DNA of 26,434 nt from the IMG/VR virus record IMGVR_UViG_3300006641_000150, positions 1 to 26,434 of that record, one strand, 5' to 3'. The DNA comes from a virus. Below are positions 7,015 through 15,216 of the stretch, in pieces. The notes beneath the pieces are model-generated. The model was not told the DNA's origin and made no database searches. It saw only the letters and a list, made by a program, of their open reading frames with translations. Within the stretch, counting starts at the first letter, position 1. Every line of letters begins with the position of its first letter. The translations under genes were made by a program, and so were the position numbers.

Positions 7015-8037
7015 TTAACCTTTCGGGGGCTGCACGTTACCGTAAATGGTGGCATACAAGTTTGCAAGCGTTTTGTTCAACATTTCTCGCGTGGTTTGGT
7101 CTGCCGCATAACCAGCTTTGATTGCCGCCGCTTGATACTGATTGCCTATCCCTGCAATCTTAATACCTTGGTCTAACAAGTCTTGCGCCGCACGTTGCGT
7201 ACGTTCTACCTGCCTAGCTTCGGCTTGTTGCTGTGCTGTACCTGACGTTAAGCCACGTTGCGCCAATTGCTGACGCTCTCTTGCTGCTAACGCTTCGAGT
7301 TGCTGTCGTTGCACTGGCGTTACCTGACCGGCCTGCCCTAAACGCATCATCTCTTCGCCCATTTGCCGCTGGGGCTGACCAAGCGCTGACAACTCTTGTT
7401 GCATTCTGCGAGCCTGACGACCGGCTTGTCTTGCTTGCAACACCGATGCCAAGGTTCCCAAACCGGCAAGCCCTTCTTTTGTCCCTAGCACCTGCTTAGC
7501 ACCAGCTTTTAACAAGTCACTCACACTTCTTTCTTGACCAGCGCCCATCTCTGTAGGAACGCCAGACGGTATAGCAGGCAAGTTGCCCATTGCCGCTTGA
7601 CCGAGCGCGTCAGCACCTTGATCTGGCCCCAGCCTTGCAAGCTCTGTTTCAAATCGAGTTGGCGCTGAGTAGTCAAAAAATTGTGTGAAATCTTGACTAG
7701 GCTCCATTGTGTCAGTCGGGTTTGTATAGATAAGCGATCTACTCATGTCAATAGGCTGAGATATTGCTTCTGGTGCAAACACATTTTGATTATCTAAACC
7801 TTGTTGAGATGCAGGCGCTAAATCTTCATAACCACCTAAAAATCCATAGTCCTGAAACTCTGGCAAGCCCGTTACAGGATTGACTGTTCCTGAACCGCCA
7901 TTGGCTTTGAGCATCATGGCTTCTTTAGGCGTGATATGGGCTAGCACGGTGTCTTTGCCTCTGCCTTGCTGTCGAACAAGTTCGGCAAGTCGCTGCATGT
8001 CCATACCACCTAACAAGGCTGCAAGTTGTTTAGCCAT
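7015..8037 (-). CDS. Internal virion/pilot-type protein with AHITP...NPxTGLPEF motif
   Basis: A 340-aa protein. Near the N-terminus is a block, DTVLAHITPKEAMMLKANGG directly followed by SGTVNPVTGLPEF (residues 29-61), that I recognise as a recurrent motif in phage virion proteins encoded next to ejection proteins. The middle (about 65-170) is low in helix and rich in Pro, Asp and Gln. The C-terminal half (about 175-335) is helical, with repeated Gln/Ala/Arg and the amphipathic stretch KEGLAGLGTLASVLQARQAG. It starts 2 bp after the previous stop. Likely part of the ejected core; the exact function is unknown. Confidence 0.68.
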   Translation of the reverse strand: MAKQLAALLGGMDMQRLAELVRQQGRGKDTVLAHITPKEAMMLKANGGSGTVNPVTGLPEFQDYGFLGGYEDLAPASQQGLDNQNVFAPEAISQPIDMSRSLIYTNPTDTMEPSQDFTQFFDYSAPTRFETELARLGPDQGADALGQAAMGNLPAIPSGVPTEMGAGQERSVSDLLKAGAKQVLGTKEGLAGLGTLASVLQARQAGRQARRMQQELSALGQPQRQMGEEMMRLGQAGQVTPVQRQQLEALAARERQQLAQRGLTSGTAQQQAEARQVERTQRAAQDLLDQGIKIAGIGNQYQAAAIKAGYAADQTTREMLNKTLANLYATIYGNVQPPKG

Positions 8038-8039
8038 GA

Positions 8040-11000
8040 TTAAATTCCTAACAAACGTCTAAGTTTTAGTGACCTAACATTCCATACGGCTTTTTGTTCT
8101 TCTTCAGGCGTTCCTTCTACATCGCCCGTGTAATCTTCAGATAGCTGCATACGCATTGGCAAGATACCTTCAGTTTCAACAACGCGAGTACCTGGCGGTG
8201 GGTTATACACTGGTTTATTAACAACGGCTGTCGGTTGTTCAACAATAACTTCAGGAACCTCTGGTGTTATGACTGGTGGCTCTGGCAACACGGGTTTTAT
8301 AGTTGGTGTTGGAACTTCTTCAGGTGTTGTCTGTTCCGTAATAATCTGTTGCAACAATATGTCTTCCGGTGGGGTTTCAACAACCGGTGGTGGCTTTGGC
8401 GCTTCTGGTTCTAGTTTTGGAGGAACAATATCTACAGTTGGTGTAGGCGTTATATCCTCAGTAGGCGTAACTGTTGGTGTAACCGTCGGTGTTACGGTCG
8501 GAGTAACTGTTGGGGTTACCGTTGGGGTGACGGTGGGGGTTACAGTAGGAGTTACGGTTGGCGTAACAGTCGGTGTAACAGATGGAGTAGCTGTAACGGA
8601 GGTTGCCGTACCTGTCGAAGTATCGACTGTAACTTGTGTTCCTGTTGTTAATTTTGTGCCAGTTGTTGTATCCATTGTTGGAACAACTGCTACACCCCCA
8701 TTTGTTACTAGAACAGTTGAAGTGCCGTCATTATTGTTGTTCAAAACAATACCTGACGTTAAGTTTGCATTTGCTGCAAGCGCAGCATCAATCAATGCCT
8801 GACCAGTAATGCCGCCTGTTGGTGCCACTGCACCGGTTGTTATTGGTTGGACGGCACCTGTAAAGTCTGGTGCTGTAGCCGCGCTAACAAGCGTTCCGGC
8901 CCCAGCCAAAGAGCCGCTAGTTATAGGCGCAACGCTGGTTAACGTATTATTACCGGATAGAGTAAGCGTTTGGCCTGTGTCGACTTGTGCACCAGTAGCA
9001 GCATCTATTGCCGGTACAACTTTCGTATTACCACCTGCATCAATAACAAGTGCTGTATTATTTGAAGGCACGACAGATACAACAACAACCGTATTACCAG
9101 ACGGTGCTGCAGTTGTTACAGACTCAGGCGTTGCTGTAACGCCTCCAGATGAATCCATAACCACTGACTGACCAACATTGATACGTTGCCCCGTGGTCGT
9201 ATCTACTGAAGGAACAACGCTAGCACCACCATCTTCCGTTACAACCAGTGAGTTATTACCATCTTGACTAACTACTGTGCCTGTAACTGCCTTGCCTGTA
9301 ACAACCAGTTGTCCAAGATTAGTTGGCCCTACATCTGCCGCAACCGTTGGGTCAATGCTAGGAAGAACCTTTTGCTCTCCCTCCATTGTTGCGGTAACTT
9401 TCCCTGCCGCAAGTGCTGCGGTAAGCGCTTGACCAAAAGCAGTTGCGTTACTTTCTCCTGCCGCTTTGGCTTGCAAAAATGTCTCAACCGCTTCGCCAGC
9501 AGTTTCTTTTGCCACTCTTCCTGCAACCGTACCACCACCTGGTGTTACATCTGTTAAAAATTCAGTAACAAATGTAATTAAACCGTCTACACCACCAGAA
9601 ATTCTTGCTTGCTGCATGGCTTGATCTGGCGGCACACCTCTGCTAATGAGATTTTGATAGACCTCATCAAACTTGCTACCAAATGATTCAAAAGCTCCCT
9701 TAGTGCCTTCAATTGCACCAACGACAGCTCTTACTGGTAGATTCAAGGAAAGACCGTATTGAGCAAGCTCAGTTAATTCTTGAACCCTTTCCTTGCCAAA
9801 TATGCCTAATGCAGCGCCAAAGTTGTCAGATAAATTAGACCCTATATCTCGAACAAGTTGTAATTTGTCGCCCGTTTGTTCATACGTTTTGAAAGCATCT
9901 ACATTGCGTTGTAGATAATCCTTTTCTGATGCTCGGTATGCACCAGACTGCAAAAGCTGACCTGACTTTTCAATGTCAGCCGATAAATTTCTTACATCGC
10001 TAGGTACATTCCCTGTTGCGCCTTGCACTCCAGCGGCCTGTGCTTTGTAGTATTCGCCAAGCGCTTCCTGGAATAAACCTCCAACAGTACCAACAGCCTG
10101 CGTAGCTTGCGTTCCTGCGGTGTATGTTGTCTTGTCTTGTAAGATATTTCCAGCAGCATCGAACGTAACAACATTGCCGACACGATCTGTTTGCGTCGTA
10201 GTGCCGTCAGGATTCTTGGTGATCTTTAAGTTAAACGATGGTGCATTAGGGTCAAGTTCTCCGACCAAAGCCATCGTACTTAAATTAGACGATGATGGGC
10301 CTTCGGCTGCCGTAGCAGGATCAAATGTTTTAAGACTACCTTTGTATCTTGCGTCGGCTGGAAGTTCTAACTCCTCACCCATTGATGCGCCAGCTCTTGC
10401 AAGCGCACCACCACTTACTTGTGTTGCTTGACCTTCAGAGGGTTGATACTGAGTTAATTTTCCCGTCGTTCTATCTACAACCCAAATTGTTCCATTGGGC
10501 TGTTCGTAATAATCAGCAAGGGGATATTGAAAATTCTTCTGTTGAGCCTCTGATTGTGTTGCAATTTGTTGTAGCTGTGTACCGCCGCCTGTTTGTACAA
10601 CTGATGTTTCTGGCGTTGCCACGCCAACTGAAAGACCACCAGTAGGCACAGTAGGTATGCCAACCTCAAAGCCTGCACTGTCTCCACCAGTAGTCGTTGT
10701 TGTTGTTGTTGATGGCGTTTCACTTGCAGGCACTCCAGGAATCGTAGTTGTTCCTGTGCCAGCACGTTGAGAACCAGCCACTGCCCCTGTTATAGCAGAC
10801 TGCAACACATCACCGCCGGTAAGCGCTGCACCTGTTGCACTTGTAAGCGCCGAGGCAAGTGCGCTATCAGTAACGGCATCGCCAGTTGGCTTAAAGTCAG
10901 CAAGCCCTGTCTGCCCTGCAATCTGTACAGCCGTGTTAATTGCTGCTTTTGATACGTCTTGGCCTGTCGCCGCAGCAGAGGCTATGTTGCTTACAGCACG

Positions 11001-11792
11001 AGCTACCGTTGGGTCAGTAAATACTTGCGGTGTACCGTATTGAATACCTGCCGTAAGCAAAGCATCTTGCAAAGGTACGCCTTGAGCAACTTGCAAGCCT
11101 ACATTGGCTATGGCCGTTCCAAGCGCTGGACTTACGCCAAGAGCTTGCCCAATTGCTGATCCAACACCTGGTAGTAATACGGATGCTGCCGCACCAATGA
11201 TCGGTGCAAAGGTTTGCAATGCCGTTGTTGGCACTTGCACATCTTCAGTAATCGTACCTGTTGTTGGGTCAACGTATTCGTATTTTGTTGCACCGCTTGG
11301 CACACCTGATTGATCGTCTGACTTACGAACAATATCGGTAGGGCTTAAGACTGCATAGTCTTTGCCGTCAATCGTGATGTTGTTGTATGCAACTTCGTTG
11401 CCTTGCTCGCCCGTTACAACATAAGCAGCATCTTGAACCGCCTGCTGTATTTGGGTTGGCGATGAGACTGTCTCAGCAATAGGTGCTGCTGTAGGCGTTG
11501 GCGTAGGTTCTGGCGTTACAACGGGTGCTGCAGGCTCTGTAACGGCTGCAACAGTCTCTCTTGGCCTTACACCCGTTTGCGCTTCAGTTTCTTGCGCAAG
11601 CAAGTCCATAACCTGCTGGTTAAGGCGCTCTTCAGGTGGCTCATAACCATTATCGAGCATGAAGTTCAGCGTTGCTTGATCAACACCTGCTGATTGCAAA
11701 TCGCTAACGCTTACGTCATTAGCGTTAAACCAAGCTATCTTTTGGCTAGCGTCAAACGAATCCCAATTGCTAGGTAAAGCAGGTATTGCCAT
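8040..11792 (-). CDS. Very large virion protein with hydrophobic, beta-repeat and Thr-Pro repeat regions (1250 aa)
   Basis: The largest gene in the window. It opens with a small helical domain (residues 1-50, LPSNWDSFDASQKIAWFN to DNGY). A Pro/Thr linker follows, then a Gly/Ala hydrophobic region (about 190-345, for example APIIGAAASVLLPGVGSAIG) suited to membrane insertion, and a Thr/Ser-rich linker. A mixed helical part spans about 550-800. Several related beta segments (about 805-1060) carry the core VVPx(V/I/M)DxxTG. Then come ten VTPT tetrapeptides, a Pro/Glu/Val-rich tail and a basic end (VRSLKLRRLLGI). This looks like an ejection or virion-core protein with an extended stalk. No catalytic motif is visible and the function is inferred. 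Confidence 0.7.
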   Translation of the reverse strand: MAIPALPSNWDSFDASQKIAWFNANDVSVSDLQSAGVDQATLNFMLDNGYEPPEERLNQQVMDLLAQETEAQTGVRPRETVAAVTEPAAPVVTPEPTPTPTAAPIAETVSSPTQIQQAVQDAAYVVTGEQGNEVAYNNITIDGKDYAVLSPTDIVRKSDDQSGVPSGATKYEYVDPTTGTITEDVQVPTTALQTFAPIIGAAASVLLPGVGSAIGQALGVSPALGTAIANVGLQVAQGVPLQDALLTAGIQYGTPQVFTDPTVARAVSNIASAAATGQDVSKAAINTAVQIAGQTGLADFKPTGDAVTDSALASALTSATGAALTGGDVLQSAITGAVAGSQRAGTGTTTIPGVPASETPSTTTTTTTGGDSAGFEVGIPTVPTGGLSVGVATPETSVVQTGGGTQLQQIATQSEAQQKNFQYPLADYYEQPNGTIWVVDRTTGKLTQYQPSEGQATQVSGGALARAGASMGEELELPADARYKGSLKTFDPATAAEGPSSSNLSTMALVGELDPNAPSFNLKITKNPDGTTTQTDRVGNVVTFDAAGNILQDKTTYTAGTQATQAVGTVGGLFQEALGEYYKAQAAGVQGATGNVPSDVRNLSADIEKSGQLLQSGAYRASEKDYLQRNVDAFKTYEQTGDKLQLVRDIGSNLSDNFGAALGIFGKERVQELTELAQYGLSLNLPVRAVVGAIEGTKGAFESFGSKFDEVYQNLISRGVPPDQAMQQARISGGVDGLITFVTEFLTDVTPGGGTVAGRVAKETAGEAVETFLQAKAAGESNATAFGQALTAALAAGKVTATMEGEQKVLPSIDPTVAADVGPTNLGQLVVTGKAVTGTVVSQDGNNSLVVTEDGGASVVPSVDTTTGQRINVGQSVVMDSSGGVTATPESVTTAAPSGNTVVVVSVVPSNNTALVIDAGGNTKVVPAIDAATGAQVDTGQTLTLSGNNTLTSVAPITSGSLAGAGTLVSAATAPDFTGAVQPITTGAVAPTGGITGQALIDAALAANANLTSGIVLNNNNDGTSTVLVTNGGVAVVPTMDTTTGTKLTTGTQVTVDTSTGTATSVTATPSVTPTVTPTVTPTVTPTVTPTVTPTVTPTVTPTVTPTVTPTEDITPTPTVDIVPPKLEPEAPKPPPVVETPPEDILLQQIITEQTTPEEVPTPTIKPVLPEPPVITPEVPEVIVEQPTAVVNKPVYNPPPGTRVVETEGILPMRMQLSEDYTGDVEGTPEEEQKAVWNVRSLKLRRLLGI
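8461..8580. repeat. Ten 12-bp tandem units encoding VTPT
   Basis: Ten consecutive 12-bp units, plus-strand pattern GTNGGNGTNACN. Read on the minus strand, each gives the tetrapeptide VTPT with no exceptions, while the third codon positions differ freely between units. It sits in the 1250-aa virion protein and forms a Thr/Pro stalk. The same bases read on the plus strand as a long Val-Gly-Val-Thr ORF, which is a shadow. Confidence 0.9.
8610..9370. repeat. Degenerate protein-level repeat (about four beta units)
   Basis: On the minus strand this segment of the 1250-aa gene encodes diverged copies of one motif: KVLPSIDPTV, SVVPSVDTTTGQRINVGQ, KVVPAIDAATGAQVDTGQ and AVVPTMDTTTGTKLTTGT. The last three are each preceded by a short strand with an Asn/Asp-Gly turn (NNSLVVTEDGG, NTALVIDAGG, TSTVLVTNGG). 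Spacing is uneven and the copies are not similar as DNA, so the duplication is old. The first copy is only partial. Confidence 0.7.
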
Positions 11793-11793
11793 G

Positions 11794-12132
11794 TCATAAC
11801 CCCAAACGATTGATGATGGCTTGATGGATCAAAAGATGCCCCTGTATCCATTCATAAAAATCATCTTCTTGGTTCCAGTCCGTATCAAATAAGTCAAACG
11901 GGTTTTCTAAACTCAATCGATTTGCTAACGCATCGTGCTCAACAAAGTGGTTTAACAACCAGTCATCCAACTCATCAAAATCAGCATCTGCCAGTGGATA
12001 ATGAGGTATCAATATGCCACTGTCTTGCAAGGTGTTGAAGAACAATTGATGTTGCATCGCATTCTCGAACAGCATCTCTCGCAATCCATCGGTGTCGCCA
12101 AACACCACATTTGACAGATTGTCTAAGTTCAT
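11794..12132 (-). CDS. Acidic His/Trp-rich conserved phage protein (112 aa)
   Basis: A 112-aa acidic, mostly helical protein. The ATG overlaps the upstream stop by one base (TGATG); a TTG one codon earlier is not needed. It has an internal duplication: the block DF-x5-W-x3-H-x3-H...NRLSL (about residues 52-75) recurs as DF-x3-W-x3-H-x3-H...NRLGL (about 91-112). A third, weaker His-containing helix (NAMQHQLFFNTLQDSG) lies near the N-terminus. The paired His residues could bind metal or just pack helices. Position after the fibre group and before the internal proteins suggests a virion or assembly role. No family name is known to me. Confidence 0.68.
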   Translation of the reverse strand: MNLDNLSNVVFGDTDGLREMLFENAMQHQLFFNTLQDSGILIPHYPLADADFDELDDWLLNHFVEHDALANRLSLENPFDLFDTDWNQEDDFYEWIQGHLLIHQAIINRLGL

Positions 12133-12548
12133 CAAACACCATAGTAAGGAATCTTCTTGTTCACACCACCAATCTGCACAGTGATGTAGCCTTCCGGCAC
12201 TAAAGGCAGTTCAGACGTTGCAAAGGTTGCCAGCGCTGCTGTCGTGTTTGTTAGATTGACATTGGCTAGTGTTGCCAGGGAAGATACGTTAACGGTCGTG
12301 AAATTACCTGTATCACCACCGTCTATTTTCTGCCATGTTGTACCATTAAAAATAACCCAGTCACCAACACCCCAAAGCGTTTCACCGTCTAGATTTGTAG
12401 AGCCAGCAGTCGAAACAATGTAGTAGTTGTTTGTCGTGCCGACACCCGATGCCAGCGTTGGTGTATTGGTTGCAGCGTTCCAAGTGCCAAGATACGTTGG
12501 CCCTCCACCGCCTCCACCACCGCCTAGACTAGAAACGACTTTAAGCAT
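12132..12548 (-). CDS. Small fibre-like protein with poly-Gly hinge (138 aa)
   Basis: The N-terminus MLKVVSSL runs into eight glycines (residues 9-16). A segment follows, YLGTWNAATNTPTLASGVGT, with YYIVSTAGS, GDWVIFNGTTWQKIDGG, that I know from many phage tail-fibre and carbohydrate-binding modules. The second half is Thr/Ala/Asn-rich with repeated NLT/TLA spacing, and the end VPEGYITVQIGGVNKKIPYYG resembles short C-terminal fibre tips. A GAGG ribosome site lies just upstream. Likely an accessory fibre or surface protein, joined by a flexible hinge. The host-binding role is inferred. Confidence 0.7.
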   Translation of the reverse strand: MLKVVSSLGGGGGGGGPTYLGTWNAATNTPTLASGVGTTNNYYIVSTAGSTNLDGETLWGVGDWVIFNGTTWQKIDGGDTGNFTTVNVSSLATLANVNLTNTTAALATFATSELPLVPEGYITVQIGGVNKKIPYYGV

Positions 12549-12556
12549 GATTCACC

Positions 12557-12886
12557 TCAGAGGCCGTCGCCTGGAGTTACATAAATATCTGCTGTGCTTG
12601 ATGACGTAATGGCTGTGAAATACGCATTAGGCGTAAACGTCAATACTTCATCCGTGCCTGGTAACAAAGGGAATGCAGCACCTGATGTGCTTACAACCGT
12701 AGCATTGGATGTAGCGGCTGCTGATGTTGCACCGTATCCAAGAAACACAGTCACACTACCAGCATTAATGATGCGGTATTGATTGCCACCTAGTGTTGTT
12801 GATACAGCCTGCACTGGTGTTGGTGCAGTTGTTGCAGCCACCAACTTAACGGTATTACCCGTTTTTGTGAATGCTTGGATACCCAT
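12557..12886 (-). CDS. Small beta-rich virion-type protein, paralogue of the 113-aa TPG protein
   Basis: A 109-aa Ala/Thr/Ser/Gly-rich protein that looks all-beta. It ends IYVTPGDGL, matching LYITPGEGMS of the protein at 1286-1627. The two also share NQYRIINAGSVTVFLG versus NQFALYNDGNHEIFVK and a hydrophobic F-x-AI strand before the end. GGAG lies 7 nt upstream of the ATG. In this position, between fibre and internal protein genes, a structural role such as a decoration, head-fibre or tail-tip component is most likely. No enzymatic features are seen. Confidence 0.7.
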   Translation of the reverse strand: MGIQAFTKTGNTVKLVAATTAPTPVQAVSTTLGGNQYRIINAGSVTVFLGYGATSAAATSNATVVSTSGAAFPLLPGTDEVLTFTPNAYFTAITSSSTADIYVTPGDGL

Positions 12887-12889
12887 AAC

Positions 12890-13030
12890 TTACTCCGTTT
12901 CTTTCGGAATTTGCGCCTCAGCCTGCTCCTTGATCTTAACGATTAAAGGCCACACGCCCGTCTTTGCCGGCAGATCGCCAAGCACGTTGAGGATAAATTG
13001 GATTTCGTTTTGGTCGAGGTTTAGGTTCAT
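12890..13030 (-). CDS. Conserved short phage protein (46 aa)
   Basis: A 46-aa helical protein, MNLNLDQNEIQFILNVLGDL then PAKTGVWPLIVKIKEQAEAQ. Short proteins with this pattern (Asn/Leu start, N-x-I-L-x-x-L-G-x-L-P, then K-I-K-x-Q-A-E) are common near tail genes of many phages, from general knowledge, but their role is not known to me. The start shares ATGA with the stop of the 101-aa gene, and its stop is 3 bp before the next ATG. Confidence 0.66.
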   Translation of the reverse strand: MNLNLDQNEIQFILNVLGDLPAKTGVWPLIVKIKEQAEAQIPKETE

Positions 13031-13332
13031 AGCCAAGGAAGTGGTGGTTTGGTGATTGGTGGGTTCTTGCTTGTTTCGATTTGGGCTAGCACAGCAGCTT
13101 CCGTACCCGCTTTGTCAATACCGTTAGCCCATAGCCAGCCAAGTACATCTTCTTTGGTCAGTTGGTCGTAGGGAATGAAGTTACCTTCAGGGGCAGGAAG
13201 GCCATGCGATGCGTAGACATGCCCGTGATGATCGCCATCGGCGTGTGAGCATTGCCAGTGTACGGTCATGACAATATTGGTTAGCTCACCGTCTTGGGGT
13301 TTGCACTCTAAGGTAGAGATGTTCCAGTTCAT
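13027..13332 (-). CDS. DUF7936-like phage protein (101 aa)
   Basis: The start MNWNISTLECKPQDGELTNI, the HW-x-C-S pattern at residues 25-29, the His/Asp/Gly loop (HADGDHHGHVYASHG) and the later PYDQLTKEDVLGWLW match what I remember of the DUF7936 group, often encoded beside tail-fibre genes. The function is unestablished; a fibre-assembly or virion role is possible. AAAGGAA precedes the ATG by 8 nt. Its stop overlaps the next start (ATGA). The Pro-rich end (NPPITKPPLPWL) is probably flexible. Confidence 0.68.
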   Translation of the reverse strand: MNWNISTLECKPQDGELTNIVMTVHWQCSHADGDHHGHVYASHGLPAPEGNFIPYDQLTKEDVLGWLWANGIDKAGTEAAVLAQIETSKNPPITKPPLPWL

Positions 13333-13365
13333 GGTTGGGTTCCTTTTGGTGGTTAGGGTTGCTTT

Positions 13366-15216
13366 TTAATAGCCCAAAGCAAGCGCGGTTACGGTGTAGG
13401 TTCCAGAAGCCATTGCTAACTGCAATGCACTCCCGCTTCTTGTATAAGTTCTTGCAGCGGGCGAACCAAGTGAAGTAAATGAAGCGACAACGGTCGGACT
13501 TACTGAGGTGGAGCAAAGCACCAAGTCGCAAAACCTATTGCCTGAAACTTCACCGTTGACAATTACAAACCGACCAAGCGCACCCGCATCATCAAGAATT
13601 GTGGTTGCGGTTGATACCGACACAGCAGTTTGCCGGTTTTCAATTTTGGTTCCGACTTGACTGCCGGTGAAACGCTGATTGCCCTCGACAGTCAGTTTCT
13701 GTGCATCCGTCGTCGTCCCCACCAGCAAATTCCCCCCGCTGGTGATACGGGCGCGTTCGGTAATACCAGAGCTATCACGAGTTGCTACAACAAAAGCACC
13801 ATTATTTGAGCCATAAGATTCTGCAACAACACCGATGCGAGCAATTGGGTTTGAGCTACCGCCGTCTGTTGATGTTTGAAGGCTCAAGAACGCGCTATTA
13901 GTTCCGCTGCCAAGAGACGCAGGTACATTGTATAAACGCGCAACAATTTGTTGTGTACTAGAACTGTATGTTCCAGTAACAGCAGATTGAATATCAAGCC
14001 TATTGCTTGCTGAAGTGCCTCCAACAACCAAATTCCCACTCGCATCCAGCGTCATCGCCTGTGTGAAGGTGATAGCGTTTCCTGCGGTGCCGGAGGGGGC
14101 GATGTGCCAGCGGTGAATATTCTGAGCAATATCGTATCGACCAGCCGCGAAGCTCCCGATGTATTTGTAGGTCGTGTCTGTGTCTTGATAAGTGTTGTAC
14201 CCAAACGATGTTTTGCCAGCGTAATCGTCATTCCAAAGCGCAGCAGACTTTACTTGCACCGCTTTAGTGTTTCCTGTCCACGCACTCGGCGTCACCCCAA
14301 GGCCGAGGTTGCCGGCACTACTAATTTGCAATCTTTCTGTTGAAGCGTTTGAATCAACAATTGAAAATTCACCATTACCAACCCAAAAGTTGCAACCAAT
14401 CTGATAAGTTCTTCCGTTTGTAGAAGTGCTAACAAAGGTCTGGCGTGTACCAAAACCACCTGAACTAGACAACCGAAGTTGACCTTGGTTGTTGCTAGAG
14501 TTGTCAACGATGTCAGCGCGAACCCCAGGCGAACTCGTCCCAATCCCCACACGATCTGTAGACGCATCCGTGAAAAACAAATTAGGTTCGGTATCGCCTT
14601 CTATCCTAAAGTCTTTGTCAGCACCAGATTCGTTGAATACAAACGTGCCGCCATCGAAGGAGACGTTGCCTGTGGCAGAGAGCGCTCCAACACCGGCTAC
14701 ATCACCCGTTGAATCAGCGATAGTCACTACTGAGTTTTTGACCAACTTGCCAGTCGTGCTGTCAAAACGTACTATGGCATTGGCTGTAGCACTTGCTGGC
14801 CCTACAACATCGCCAGTACCAACCGTTCCTGCCGGATCATTCATCAGCAAGAACTGCGTACCGTCATACATCACATCGACAATCGCATTGGCAGCAATCG
14901 CTCCAGACGATAAAGCACTTGCATCCTGAAATGTAATGTTTTTTGTGCCTCCACCGTTCACATTAAGTGTTGAAGCACCTGTATTGGCATTGCCAGCCTT
15001 AAATTGAATGCGAAGGCCAGCACTATAAGTTGTTGAAACACCCGTCAAGGTAACAACATAGGCGTTAGCAACACCTGTATCGGCAGCATAGTTGCTATAG
15101 GTGTTTGCATCATTCAAAGCAGTAGCAACCGTACTGAAATCCGAGTCCAGTTGCGATAAAGGAATGGCAGTTGTTGCCGTTGCAAAGGTATTTGGGATGG
15201 TGACTGGCTTAGTCAT
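13366..15216 (-). CDS. Tail fibre (616 aa)
   Basis: The probable receptor-binding fibre. The N-terminal virion-anchor region (about 1-130) has the typical TIPNTFATATTAIPLSQLDS, then NTGASTLNVNGGGTKNI and VDVMYDGTQFLLMN. The shaft carries four spaced units of the kind R-x-x-I-x-S-x-GNLxxG: DRVGIGTSSPG (221-231), ERLQISSAGNLGLG (294-307), TLDASGNLVVGG (389-400) and ERARITSGGNLLVG (487-500). These are common in trimeric phage fibres. The last 100 residues are a distinct beta tip with no peptidase-type intramolecular chaperone visible. The ATG overlaps the nozzle gene stop by one base. Host specificity is not predictable from this. Confidence 0.85.
   Translation of the reverse strand: MTKPVTIPNTFATATTAIPLSQLDSDFSTVATALNDANTYSNYAADTGVANAYVVTLTGVSTTYSAGLRIQFKAGNANTGASTLNVNGGGTKNITFQDASALSSGAIAANAIVDVMYDGTQFLLMNDPAGTVGTGDVVGPASATANAIVRFDSTTGKLVKNSVVTIADSTGDVAGVGALSATGNVSFDGGTFVFNESGADKDFRIEGDTEPNLFFTDASTDRVGIGTSSPGVRADIVDNSSNNQGQLRLSSSGGFGTRQTFVSTSTNGRTYQIGCNFWVGNGEFSIVDSNASTERLQISSAGNLGLGVTPSAWTGNTKAVQVKSAALWNDDYAGKTSFGYNTYQDTDTTYKYIGSFAAGRYDIAQNIHRWHIAPSGTAGNAITFTQAMTLDASGNLVVGGTSASNRLDIQSAVTGTYSSSTQQIVARLYNVPASLGSGTNSAFLSLQTSTDGGSSNPIARIGVVAESYGSNNGAFVVATRDSSGITERARITSGGNLLVGTTTDAQKLTVEGNQRFTGSQVGTKIENRQTAVSVSTATTILDDAGALGRFVIVNGEVSGNRFCDLVLCSTSVSPTVVASFTSLGSPAARTYTRSGSALQLAMASGTYTVTALALGY

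Noticed and set aside
7723-7751. TTGACA, 17 bp, TATACA on the minus strand
   Set aside because: Good match to a sigma70 promoter but lies inside the 340-aa coding sequence (encoding IDMSRSLIY); no gene start follows closely, so chance is likely.
8269-8802. Plus-strand ORF of 177 aa full of VGVT repeats
   Set aside because: It is the reverse reading of the VTPT repeat in the 1250-aa gene; it has no ribosome site and its composition is a mirror of the repeat.
14489-14929. Plus-strand ORF of 146 aa opposite the tail fibre
   Set aside because: Thr/Pro/Val-rich mirror of the fibre coding strand; no start signal.
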